64,000 bases of DNA from Ryuthela nishihirai (Eukaryota > Arthropoda > Arachnida > Araneae > Heptathelidae): positions 74,521,501-74,585,500 of the forward strand of contig JAWZYU010000011.1 of NCBI GenBank assembly GCA_038380435.1, read 5' to 3'. The translations under genes were made by a program, and so were the position numbers. Below are positions 11,753 to 22,003 of this stretch, one piece after another. Numbering within the stretch: position 1 is the stretch's first letter; each line of letters begins with the position of its first letter. Under the pieces are notes generated by a model. The model had not been told where the DNA came from. It made no database searches and was given only the letters and a program-made list of their open reading frames with translations.

Positions 11753-12609
11753 ATGATGTTATTATTTAACTATGATGTATTAATCCCTAAAGGCTCTTGT
11801 CGGAGTTCTGAGTCAAGGAACTGCTTAAGGTTAATTTGTTCTTTCCTTATCATTACAAGTTATGGTTTTCACAATGTTACGATAATCTATAACGCAACTC
11901 TTCATTACTCTCACACGCGAGAACTTCTCGAGTGGGAGTTATGAAATTTTAGTGTTAACAATTTCACTTCTTTTCCCATTTATTTCAAAACCTTATGAAC
12001 TTTATATGACATGTAATAGCAAATTCATTGTAAAAGTATATGTCGTTTTGTTGTTGAATAAACTGTTAATATTATTATGAAAAATTTACTGGGGGATAGA
12101 ATGTCCTAAACACACCTTTGTTTTCGAATGTTTATCTGTTCTGTGGATTTCAAGCCAAGAATTAATTAAACATGTATTAATTTTAATATTCATTCTAAAG
12201 TATTTTTTAATCAGATTTCAAAATTTTATTTTCTGTTATGAATTACCTGAAAGCATTCAACTAGAAATTGTATGAGAATATGGCTTACTGATAAATTGAA
12301 AAAAACTAAATATTTGTGAATAATTAATTATAATATCATTTTAATTACTATTTCAGCATTTATTACACATCTTAACGAGAATATTTGATATTTTAAAATC
12401 AATATGTCACAAACAAGTTCTTCACCTTAATGATCTTTTCACGTCTTTTTGGTATATGTTTTACCTATTTTCTTATTGTTTTTCCTTGTGATATGTCTGT
12501 TTGTTTATCGATTATGTGACAAACACACAAACCGACAAATGATGTTACTTTGCGTGGTAAAGTGTCACAAATTTCCTGTACATATGTGAAACAAAATAAT
12601 AAGCTGAGA
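11753..12609. other. AT-rich stretch without recognised feature
   Basis: No supported gene or repeat. Confidence 0.4.
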
Positions 12610-12790
12610 AATACTAGTTGTGCTATGAGTCGGATTCGAACCCACATCTTCCAGTAACAGGCAAGGTATGCTATTACACCATCAACTACTAACGTTTCTT
12701 CTTCAGCTAATATGGTTTAGCTTTCCCGCATTTTTATTTGATTCCAATAGTGGCGCCATCTATCGGTACGTGGTAACTATGTTGTCTCTT
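12610..12790 (-). mobile_element. tRNA-derived SINE, family D candidate
   Basis: On the minus strand, gttgatggtgtaatagcata (A-box-like) is followed about 40 bases later by gtgggttcgaatccgac (B box). Upstream on that strand lies gatggcgcc. A related arrangement (B-box-like tRNA segment with ggcgccatctatgatc nearby) occurs at 59.2-59.4 kb. Acceptor-stem pairing is absent, so it is not a tRNA gene. Confidence 0.5.
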
Positions 12791-12986
12791 AAAGCTGAAT
12801 TTTAATATTTGTCATTCGTGACAATTTTTTTCAGCTTATTATTTCATGTGTCACTTTGTGTTCTTCTCAAGGTAATTGTTCCATCAAACGTACTACATTC
12901 TGCATTAAATGAATACTTGGGTGTCAGAAGCGTTATGCAATGCAAAAATCCCCCCCCCCAAATTTTCCACCCATAACAAAGGAGAT

Positions 12987-13310
12987 TTATGCAAATCGTT
13001 CTTCCATCTTCCGAATATGAGCATCCACAGTTAGGTTGTCAAATGAAAGCTTATCTTGTGGGGAGTATCGCAATCGTATGCCTTTGGATCCGGTTTCGCC
13101 ATTTTTGTCTACATCCTCCAACTGGCCCCATTTCGAAATGAAATGCCTCCTTTTGCCTTTTCCCTTCTCTCGATCCTTTGTTTCTCCCTCTTGACCTGTT
13201 TCCATGAGAAAAAGAAGAAGAGGAGCTAGGCAGACTTCTCGAAAGTTCCATAGCACCGCTTCCGCTCTCCATTTCCATCTGCATACGAATGCTGTTCTTG
13301 CCACGTGCAC
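12987..13310 (-). other. Unclassified open frame, 107 codons
   Basis: This charged reading frame ends in a peptide rich in D, K, R and E (…IRKMEERFA, stop). I do not recognise a family. The composition (acidic/basic, no low-complexity run across the last ~60 residues) is more protein-like than most short frames here, so it could be an exon or a relic. There is no visible splice context I would rely on. Confidence 0.2.
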
Positions 13311-13740
13311 GGCAAGTCACGCCACTAGGTCAAGATACCATCGGGTGATGTCCCTTTGGGCAAGTGGTTCACGAATAAGAGAACTGTAAAGTTCACAAAC
13401 AAAGGGGAAGACATAGAAGTACCGAACTGAAATTGTAGTGCAGCGCCACCTAACGTAAGGTCCGAATTACTCATTTTCTCTCTGCTCTCGTCATTTTAAG
13501 ACCGCCATTAATCTGTCTCCTTTCGTAGCTTTCAACAGAAGATAGAATTGATATGGCGTTTAATTACTTTATTTAATCTAGTGATTGGACAAATTACGAA
13601 TTATTAAAACAAATTGCAACCACAATAAATTACGAGTGAAGGACAATAAGAAAATAAGTTAAAAAGAGAAATGAAATTTGACAATTAACTACCACCTATT
13701 TTATAAAACTATTTGATTAAATTAATTTTAGTTCCTTCAA
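13311..13740. other. Stretch without recognised feature
   Basis: No gene or repeat is supported between the unclassified frame and the Tigger relic. Confidence 0.35.
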
Positions 13741-15296
13741 TCCCCAATGACAGGGTAGCAGACATGAAGCGGTATATCACGGATGTATTTCAACACATGT
13801 CCATCCTTTATAAGAAAAACAAATTTTGCTGAGATTAGTTGTCCACGAATATACAAACATTTAGTTCTTGCAAAAAAAAATATTGAGATATGCTGTTGAT
13901 GTCGCTTGGTTTGTTACTAACAGACAACTTCATAAAGATTTGGGCATCGACAACGTATATACCCATATTAAATGCATCACAAAATGGTTCCTTGAGGTCG
14001 TTAATCATTAGTTGACAAAGTTTCAAAGCATTTAAAAGTCCTATTCTGTTATTTTCGTTCGCTGTAGAATTTCTGAAAGAAGCTTTCTCCTGTATCGCCT
14101 TTTTAAACTTACAAGCACGCCTTGATCCATTGGTTGCCCTAAAGACGTTACATTAGGTGGCAAAACATGGCTTTCATTTGTCAGAAATGAGTTCGCTTGG
14201 GTGTGTTGGGGCATTGTCGAGAATGAGTAGGGCCTTTACAGGCATTTTAAGACCTGTCAAGTGGTGTTTTACTTTTGGAACAAATTCTGCAAAGAATCAT
14301 TCCTTAAAAAAATACGAGTCCATCGAAGCAGATTTTTTAGCAGATTTTTTAACTAGCTGATCAGCTAAATTTAAATGCTTGAATGCTCGAGGTTTTGCTG
14401 ATTTCCCAATTTCAAAAAGAGGAAGTTTGTGCGTACCTGCAGCATTTCTATACACAGCCACAATGATACTTTCTTTGTTTGTTTCCTGATGATGAGGATG
14501 ATGAGGTTTCTTGCGCTGTCAGAAACGTTTTCGTTAGAAGAAGTTTAAAATTTAACCCAGTCTCGTCTACATTGTAGATTTGTTCTGCTTCTTCTTTAAT
14601 AAGCAGTAAAAGTTTCTCTGAAAATTCATTTGCTGGTAAAGGATCAGCTGACAATTTCTCACAACAAACGCCAAGGTAATGAACACCATGCCGTTTTTTC
14701 CAGCGAGAGAGCCGCCTCACGCTTGCTGAAAAAACTCCCCCATTAGCGATTTTAGAGTGAAGGATTAATGTTTTTTCTTTCAAGATTGGCCCACTGATTG
14801 GCGTTCCTTTTCAAAGCTCTTGTATGAACCATAACCAAAGTGCATCACCGACAATATCATTTTTCGGCTTTTTAAGAGTGCACTGAGAAGAAAGCGTTTT
14901 TTCAGACTCGACTTGAATGAAAATGACTTGAGTGTAAAGATTTTCCATCCCTTCTGCAGTCATTCACCGTGCTTTTACCAACACCTAGTTCATCACAAAT
15001 ATGCATTACTGGATCACCTTTGTATATATGTTCTAACGCTTTTAATTTCATCTCCATCGTAACGACATTACGCTTACGTTTGCACCCATTCATTTTGTAC
15101 CACACAATAATTAATAGATCACGACACATACTCCTGTATACGCGCAGTACATTGTGCACTGCAATATTCACAACGAGGAACTGAAGAAAATATGAACTCT
15201 ACTATAAACAAAACATTCGACTTGCTTCCGCTTCTTGCAACGACCGGTTAAAGCGCAGGCCTGTTGAGCCAAGACCGGATAAGAGAGAATCTACCG
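13741..15296 (-). mobile_element. Tigger/pogo DNA transposon relic
   Basis: The right terminus, read on the minus strand, starts CGGTAGATTCTCTCTTATCC, a typical Tigger/pogo end, with TA outside it at 15297-15298. Minus-strand coding pieces follow. No matching inverted terminus is visible on the left, so that end is lost or strongly diverged and the left boundary given is approximate. The right end lies directly against the R-A repeat. Confidence 0.8.
13900..15091 (-). pseudogene. Tigger/pogo (jerky-like) transposase pseudogene
   Basis: Starting at about 15091 (MNGCKRKRN) is a psq-type helix-turn-helix: KLKALEHIYKGD, then ICDELGVGKSTVND. Next comes the central region at 14783-14448, with the DNA-binding segment (SRWKKRHGVHYLGV) and the catalytic block YNVDETGLNFKLL, where the D of DETG is the first catalytic Asp. 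A second catalytic block, LLILDNAPTHPSE, lies near 14160-14225 in another frame. The pieces are in order but separated by stops and frame changes, and part between the HTH and the middle is missing. Such DD(D/E) enzymes cut and paste the element in the nucleus. This copy cannot. Confidence 0.85.
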
Positions 15297-15299
15297 TAG

Positions 15300-16320
15300 T
15301 TTGTTTTAAGAACCCTTAATTATTATTATGCAATATCTACTAATATTTACAAAAACAAAGTAAAATAAAGTTTTCTCCCCACATTTCAAAAATATTCCTT
15401 GTACAATAGATTCGAACTTGATATCAACGGAAATAAAAAAGTAAAATGTAATTGTTTTCCTGCTAATTAAATATAATTAACACTTCACCACAACAGTGAA
15501 TAGCGTATTCAAACGTGTTCCGTTTTTTAAAATCAATGAAAAATACAACGAAACTATTTTTCTTCAAATGAAAACATTTCTCAGAACATAGTACGCATCA
15601 GAAACCTCGGGATCCCGAGGGAATTTTTTAGAAACAGGCACATTTCCTTATTTCATCTTGCATGCGGAACACTTTCATGGAATTATTTTGTTTTTCGTTC
15701 CATACTTCACTTCTGCTTACATGAAACAACTTGCTTTGTAACAATGAGAAAAAGTTATTATTATTTAACATTAGATAAACAACATTAACTTTCTTTTCTT
15801 TGAATCCTAATCTAAATAACGAAAGCGATTGGCTAATACTTTGCCCTGACCACGGTCAGTAGGGGACACCGATGGGCTTGGGAAGACAGCCGTCCGTCGG
15901 ATGGGACGTTAAGTGGATGGCACCATGTGCGGAAGAGCCATACCCTGTGCACGTTAAAGAACACACTGGATGGCCTTGACGGGAGGCTTTTATCTATTTC
16001 TCATAAGCAATTCCATTGGGTTCCCTCCCTAAATCTTAGGTTTCGGGGTCATTGTGACCTGGATATTTACCCATGGTGTGCAAAAAAAATGCCGCTCAGA
16101 TGAAAAACAAACCAACCCAATTTGGCTAGTACCTTGAATATTTTCTTTTGAACAATAAAAATTACTCTTACATTGAGTTAACGGATATTTCTGAATGAGA
16201 TTCTAAGCTTCAAACAAGAAAACTAAATTTCTAAAGAAAGCCAGCCAAACGCGTAATTCCAAAAATGTCACCACCTGATAAGAAGTTATAATCAAAATAA
16301 TGCAATGCTTGTACAAGTGG
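15300..16320 (-). repeat. Left part of repeat R, copy A (interrupted by a SINE)
   Basis: This segment aligns with 34,860-35,596. Shared landmarks are acaaaaacaaagta, ttgatatcaacg, ccacaacagtgaa, acgcatcagaaac, cttgcatgc, gattggcta and gagattctaagctt. It is interrupted by a SINE B at 15,842-16,120. Its last 60 bases (16,261-16,320) align with 35,537-35,596. The continuation of the repeat is at 33,604, after LINE L2. Orientation is given as that of the poly(A)-polymerase-like pseudogene in the same repeat. I cannot assign coding content to this part. Confidence 0.75.
15842..16120 (+). mobile_element. SINE family B, headless copy with 11-bp target duplication
   Basis: The copy starts in the core (tgccctgaccacggtcag) and lacks the tRNA-like head, and it runs to the family 3' end (aaaacaaaccaaccca). 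It is flanked by ttggctaatac on the left and ttggctagtac on the right. The uninterrupted paralogue at 35,410 reads gattggctagtacac, confirming the insertion point. 5' truncation together with a ~11-bp duplication fits target-primed reverse transcription. Confidence 0.88.
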
Positions 16321-17561
16321 GGTCTGTAAATGGTAGCTAGGTAGTCACTGGAAGGAGAGCTATGCACCAATCCCCTGTGATGATGCATAGAACCGGCCAG
16401 GCCTAGCACCTAATGTCCGACCCCGCCTTCTCGTGGTGCGGACCGTTAGTAACTTTCAAAAGAGATACTCTCTTGTGGAAGTGAACGGAAGGGGAGGGCT
16501 GCCAGATTAGTGTAGCCTACTGATCTGGACAACTATGGCTACTTTTCTTTTTTTCTACCCTGCTGAGGAGTGGTCAACCACACAGGGTCCTGGTGCTGAC
16601 CATATAAACCTACTGGACTGGACCGATATATGGCTCTGAGCTTGATTACGGATCCTGATTTTGCTGCACTGGTGGGCTTCTGTGGAAGGAAAATTTTCCG
16701 CTGTGTTTTCTGTTTGTTTGTGGGTTAACAGCCCCAAGTGAATAGATTCACAGGATATGTTTATCAGCTGGTGGATAATCCTGAGCAGAAGTCATCGCAG
16801 GCACCTGAACTCTTTGCTTCTATTGGCATCGTCAAATTCTACATTGGAGGAAGTCTTCCAGTGTAGATGGCTTCAGCCTTTAGTAGTGGGGGAACGGGTC
16901 TTTGCCCCATGTCTGCGATTAGGGGGCTGTTTGATATTATCGGCATTCCCTCTCTCAATAAACATAGTTTCTTTAAACATCCCACTAACCATTTTCTCTC
17001 CATAGGTAGTTGGAATGTGAGGACTCTGCAAAGAGCTTTTTCTCTTGATGTCCTCACACAAGAATTCCACCATTATAATTTAGATATTCTCGGCTTGCAA
17101 GAGACCAGATGGACAGATAAAGGTCAGATTCTTAAAAATAATCTTAAATTTCTCTTTTCAGGGAGGGACGACAATAAGCATCACCAAGGCGTGGGTCTGC
17201 TTCTCAGCAGACACGCTAGCGATGCTCTTCTAGGATATGAGTGCATTAATGAAAGGTTTCTTACAGCAAAATTTCAGACAAGCGTTAAAGACTTGAATGT
17301 TATCTGCTGTTATGCCCCCACTGAGGCTGCCGATGAGGATGAGAAGGATAGGTTTTATGAACAAATTCAGGATATTTTGAATTCTGTTAAGGAGATATTA
17401 CCCTTGTTCTTGGTGACTTCAATGCCAAAGTTGGTACTGACTCTGACCTTTGGGGAGGAGTAATAGGCCCTTTTGGTATTGGTAGCTGCAATGGCAATGG
17501 GCAACGTCTCCTACAGGTAAGTAAACTCAATGGATTCAGAATAACTAACACTTATTACAAA
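16321..17561 (+). mobile_element. RTE-clade LINE copy L2, 5' part
   Basis: This is the 5' part of a near-full-length LINE whose 3' part is at 31,251-33,603; a gypsy element separates them. It starts ggtctgtaaatggtagctag, with a 5' UTR of about 546 bases before ATG at 16,867. The flanking aagtgg on both outer sides (…acaagtgg before and …gaagtgg after) is the likely target duplication. The 60 bases before the start are flanking repeat R, not LINE (see 35,537-35,596). Confidence 0.85.
16867..17561 (+). pseudogene. LINE L2 endonuclease domain (APE type), broken
   Basis: The frame starts MASAFSSGG. It contains the APE endonuclease blocks GSWNVRTL (catalytic Asn), ILGLQETRW (catalytic Glu), SGRDDNKHHQGVG and CCYAPTE. 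A frameshift near 17,400 replaces the GDFNA block seen in L3 (LVLGDFNAKVG). The protein would continue after the gypsy insertion at 31,251. The codon before the first ATG is TAG here and in L3 but AAG in the inverted fragment at 47.2 kb, where the frame stays open further upstream. RTE enzymes nick target DNA and reverse-transcribe at the nick. Confidence 0.85.
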
Positions 17562-18570
17562 TGCCGTGAACCCCCCTTTCGTATTAGGGCGGTCCGACAT
17601 TAATGTTTGACTCCTTTCCTGGTAATTGGCCATGCTGCGATTGCGCTGATTACCGAAAAAGGCACTCTTTCATATTAACCCAAAAACTTTACTTACAATA
17701 ATGAAAAATGGTGAGGAGTCATGTTTTCCCAGTTGCACACAATTTATTAAAAACAGCATTACTAAAATACTCTCTAACACAACTTACTCCCTTCGTCGGG
17801 ATACAGCTTCTTTTACTCAGCGTTTAGGCAATGTCAGCCTTTACAATGAGGAGCCAAGAAATTGCTATGGCAAAGTCCATCCATTAAGTCCGAGCTACTA
17901 GCTCCAAAGTCATGTTCCGTAGTCCGTTTCCTGGAGCACAGTGACGGTGGCAGACAGACAATAGTATTTAAGAGGAAAAATCCAGATTTACAAATGATGG
18001 TGACCCTCACCTGTCTCACGTAGCCGCTGCAGAAGCCTTGGATGGGAAGTCCGGCACTGTCGACTGGGAGCCCATCTGCCTAATCTCGGCCAGACAAAGG
18101 AGGCTCGCGCTCATTCCTCGCAGGTACTAGCATTGTTCGTCGGGCGGAAGGGGAAAGACTGCTCGACCGGACTGCGCAACGAGAGGAGACAACTCATCAA
18201 GACGAGAGACACAAGGCAAAAGACACACTTTCCTCTCACTGTTCAAACTTGCCGCCTTTTCCCAGCGCAACCTCTAGCGGTGGTCAGCGCGGAAGGCTGA
18301 CGCGGGCAGTCACTATTGGTTGTGGACGCTTGAGCCGAAAATCGCTCCGCCTACTCGGAACCTTTGATGTTGTGCGCGACTCTAGTCCAGAAATTTCTAC
18401 ACCCGGGGCGATGGTCGCCACCGGTGTTATCCGGTATAATGGACAAGTTCGTGGAAGCTGGGTGACCAAACAAGTCTTTGTACTCACATTAGGAAAGCAT
18501 ATCCTAGGACCCCCCCCCCCCCCCCCCGGCCCAAGTCGTGTCCGCAGGATCAATTTCTGTGGGCACGACA
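17562..18570 (-). repeat. LTR of the outer gypsy element (3' LTR on the coding strand)
   Basis: It matches 30,238-31,250 along its length, with substitutions and a C-run length difference (18,511-18,527 versus 31,191-31,202). It starts tgccgtgaacccccc and ends gtgggcacgaca on the plus strand. Just outside, on the minus strand, lies a purine tract (aaagggggatagg), the expected primer for plus-strand synthesis. Confidence 0.95.
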
Positions 18571-20300
18571 CACCTATCCCCCTTTAGGGAGAGGGGGAAT
18601 AAGCGGGGCAGGGAAAAGGTCTCTGACGGACTGAAGATGACGATATATGTCTTGGTAGTGGTGAGGGCGATCTCCTGGGTCACACATCAATATCTGGAAC
18701 TTTTCCTTTTTCCTCCATGAGTCCAGTAACAGGTGCACTAAAAGTCCAACGGGTCACAGTTCGGGTCCGCCTGGACCGCTCTAGTGGGCGTCGGCTTGCA
18801 GGAGGCTCCACGGCACATGAAACAGAAAGAGAAACAGGGAAAAGGGTCACAAATCTGGTTTTCCACATGTACTTAATTCACAAGCACACAGTCTGTCTCC
18901 GTGCTTACCGCCACGTGACTCACTGTTACATAGAAACTTCAAAATCTCTGGGGCCATTTGGACCCAGCACAGGTTACATTTACAATTGGTACATACATTG
19001 CATTTATTTATTCTTACTTCCTATGTTTTTCATGGTAATAATTCAAAAGTTAAGTTTTTTTTTTTTTTTCAATTAATTCAGTCCTGGCTATTTGCCAATA
19101 CTCCGAACGACCTATTCCACAATTAATCTCTTTCTACAAGTTCCACTAATTCATAAGACACTAGTTTGAACTATTCTCTTCCCACAATTAATCCTATCTC
19201 TACTCTTTGTCTATAACTCCGACAGATAATCCTTCAATTAACTCATTTAGATATCCTGAAAATTCAAAGGCCACCTTGTGTCACAATGCTTCAAAAAATC
19301 TTCTGATGTTAATTCATTTCCCTTTAACAATTCCAAAAAAAACGCAATCCCTTCTCAATGGGTTCACTCTACAATGGCAACATCATTTTACTACGTCGTT
19401 CTACAATAATACTCTAGCAGTCACTTCTCAGTAAACTTGTCCAATAATGACAACCTCATTTTATAGGTCATTCCATAATGACAATCAAAACACTTCTCAA
19501 AAACTCATTCTATACTAACAAAATCATCTTACTAAGTTACTCTTACAATGGTCATCTAAAATTACTTCTCGATAAATTCATTTAATAACGACAGAATCAT
19601 TTTACTAGGTCATTCCCAAAATGACAATCAAAACACACCTCAAAACTCATTCTATAATAACAAAATCATTTTACTAAGTTACTCTTACAATGATCATCTA
19701 TAATTACTTCTCGATAAATATATTTAATAGCGACAGAATCATTTTACTAGGTCATTCCATAATGACAATCAAAACACTTCTCGAAAACTCATTCTATAAT
19801 AACAAAATCATTTTACTAAGTTACTCTTACAATGATCATCTAAAATTACTTCTTGATAAATTCATTTAGTAACGACAGAATCATTTTACTAGGTCATTCC
19901 ATAATGACAATCAAAACTCGTCTCAAAAACTCAAAATTCATTTAATAGCGACAGAATCATTTTACTAGGTCATTCCATAATGACAATCAAAACTCTTCTC
20001 GAAAACTCATTCTACAATAACAAAATCATCTTACTAAGTTACTCTTACAATGATCATCTATAATTATTTCTCAAATCTCAAATCTCTACTATTCAAGTGA
20101 AGGGCTTTGCATTAGGTCTACCATATTTCCAATAGCTGCTTTGTTTCTTCCGGCTGATTGATTGATTGTAGCGTGTGTGTGTGTGGGGGGGGATGCAGAA
20201 CTGCAGCCTCGTCAGAGTCTCCACAAAACGTCACCATTTCCGCTTGCGACCGGCTCGGCCATCGCGCACGGGAGAAATTCTCGCGATTTCTCGCGTGAGC
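18571..20300 (-). other. Non-coding region between pol and the 3' LTR of the gypsy element
   Basis: About 1.7 kb without a credible frame. It holds the polypurine tract next to the LTR, an AT-rich segment and the 142-bp tandem array. An envelope gene could have sat here, but no transmembrane or fusion-like frame is visible. Confidence 0.6.
19440..20080. repeat. 142-bp tandem repeat inside the gypsy element
   Basis: The phrase ggtcattccataatgacaat recurs with the tcattcc start at 19,468, 19,610, 19,752 and 19,894 (exactly 142 apart) and at 19,970 (76 apart, an internal deletion). Each unit also has aaaatcattttactaagtta and aacgacagaatcatttta. It lies between pol and the 3' LTR. Confidence 0.9.
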
Positions 20301-20306
20301 GTTCTA

Positions 20307-20600
20307 TTACTCAGATTCCACTGCTCCGCTGCGCTTGATAGCCGGAGGGGGGGCGGGTAGTGTACAGACGGAGATCGTTGGGTACTGACGGACCAGGGGA
20401 GGGGGATTTCGGCTGCCCAGGGGAGATGCGTCTTGAAGGCGTCCCTTCGCAACGACATCAGCCCATGACGTGGAGTTCACTTCTTCGGGTTCGTCATATA
20501 TCCTAGCATTCTGTGATTTCAAGCGTAGACTGCTTCGCGGCGGCCGCTGAGGCAAGGGAGGAGGGGGTGCTGATCCACTGGATGTGTTGACGTTATACAA
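20307..20600 (-). CDS. Proline-rich frame overlapping the end of gypsy pol
   Basis: This 97-codon minus-strand frame starts inside the end of the pol frame (overlap about 80 bases) and encodes a PPPPLPQRPPRSS segment followed by TSWADVVAKG. It may be the true pol C-terminus after a small indel, or a short accessory frame. I recognise no domain. It ends before the region with tandem repeats. Confidence 0.3.
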   Translation of the reverse strand: MYNVNTSSGSAPPPPLPQRPPRSSLRLKSQNARIYDEPEEVNSTSWADVVAKGRLQDASPLGSRNPPPLVRQYPTISVCTLPAPPPAIKRSGAVESE

Positions 20601-21343
20601 GCCACGGTTTGCGAGGGTGTGTCAGCAGCAGTGGTTGGAGATGGCGCGACTCCTCCATCTTGTGCACGTGGTCGAAGGTCGTACCTGTGTGGCGGCGGCT
20701 GGGAGCTTGGTGTGGCAGGGCGCACTCGCGCGCCTGGCGCCGGATGGCCTGTGACGTGATTCCGTGTGACTCGGGGGTTCGATTCCCAGTCGTCGTCCTC
20801 AGATTCCGGTTCAATGATGGGTTGTGATGGGGGTGTCGGGGGTATTGGTGTGGGGTCGTCTGGGATGGAGGGCTCACCTATCAGGTACGGGCGGCGTTTC
20901 TGCAGTTTGGTGAGACGATCGACATGCACTGTCTCCACTTTGTGAGGGTTGATGACTAATGCAAATTTATAGTTCACTTCGGTGAGGTGCTGCAGCACTC
21001 GCCATGGTCCGGTGGACAATTTTGATAACTTCCTAGAATTCCGGCGAGGGACCCATGGGCTATATAAAAACACTAGGTCGCCGGGCCGAATACCTTTATC
21101 CACGGTCACTTTTTTTCTCTGCTCCTCCTGACTCGTAGCTGCTGCTTCAAGATTCGCCTTCACCAGCTCATATGCTTCATTCAACTTGTTGGCTAACTGT
21201 TCGCCATAGCTCTCAGTGTTAGCGTAGGTCGGGGGCTCCTTCGTCTGCCACAACTGGTAAGGCAGGGCCACGTCTCGGCCATACAGTAGAAAATAGGGGG
21301 TCTCATGGGTGGAACTGTGAGTGGTACTCCGATAAGCCATCAA
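20519..21343 (-). pseudogene. Gypsy integrase C-terminus (GPY/F-like region) and tail
   Basis: The frame continues the integrase of 21,340-21,990 after a one-base loss (tttgtttgatggc where one more t restores the frame). It carries the end of the catalytic core (MAYRSTTHSSTHETPYFLLYG), a helical linker, then GDLVFLYSPWVP and STGPWRVLQHLTEVNYKFAL, which match the GPY/F module of Ty3/gypsy integrases. An acidic, proline-rich tail follows. Integrase joins the element's cDNA to chromosomal DNA. Confidence 0.85.
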
Positions 21344-21990
21344 ACAAAAGGCAGATGCTCATCCCACACATCATTTTTGTCGGCCACCAGATGAGATAAA
21401 ATGGATGCTATGGACTGGTTGAATTTTTCCACGAGGCCGTTGGAGCTCGGGTGATAGAAACTAGTGTTTTGTTTAGTAATGCCTAATCGGTTAAATACCT
21501 CGGTCATCACGCGACCGGTAAAGTTGCGCCCATTATCACTGATGACAGTAGCGGGAATTCCATGTTTGGGGATGAAATCTTCTACAAACGCTCTAGCAAT
21601 CGACTCTGCTGACTGATCGGCCAGCGCGTAGACTTCTGGCCATTTGGTAAAATAGTCCATAATGACTAAGACGTACTTGTTTCCTCGCTGAGTGATGGGG
21701 AGAGGGCCTAAAATATCAATGCCTATACGCTGAAAGGGGCGGCTTGTGAGTGGGGCTCGAACCAGGTTTCCCTTCTTTTTCTCTTGGTAGCCTCTCCGTT
21801 TCAGACAAGATGTGCAGGTCTGGACGTAATTGCGAATATCGGCATACATGCCAGGCCAGTAATACTCAGACCTTACCCTTTGCAAGGTTTTGTACTCTCC
21901 CAAGGGGCCTGAGCAGGGGTTGTCGTGGCATAATTCTAATATCTGTCCTCGAAGACTGACGGGGATCGCTAGCTGCTCCGTTGCTTCCAT
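21340..21990 (-). pseudogene. Gypsy integrase, zinc-binding and catalytic core
   Basis: The N-terminal HHCC region is present as ELCHDNPCSGPLG and then CTSCLKR. The second His (normally in SGHLG) is Pro here, so zinc binding would be impaired. The DDE core follows: GIDILGPLP (first D), VISDNGRNFTG (second D) and NGLVEKFNQS (E). The frame differs from RT upstream because of an 8-G run at 22,010-22,017 and from the C-terminus because of a one-base loss near 21,342. Confidence 0.88.
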
Positions 21991-22003
21991 GCGGGGGCTA
22001 TGG

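Noticed and set aside
13051..13389. Frames overlapping the unclassified 107-codon frame
   Set aside because: Shadow frames with Ser- or Arg-rich composition; at most one of the set could be real.
18510..18530. C run in the outer LTR as a telomere-like or functional G-quadruplex element
   Set aside because: It is a plain homopolymer with different length in the partner LTR; no spaced G-tract pattern.
18571..20300. Envelope gene of the gypsy element
   Set aside because: No open frame with signal or membrane segments; the region is mostly AT-rich DNA and a tandem array.
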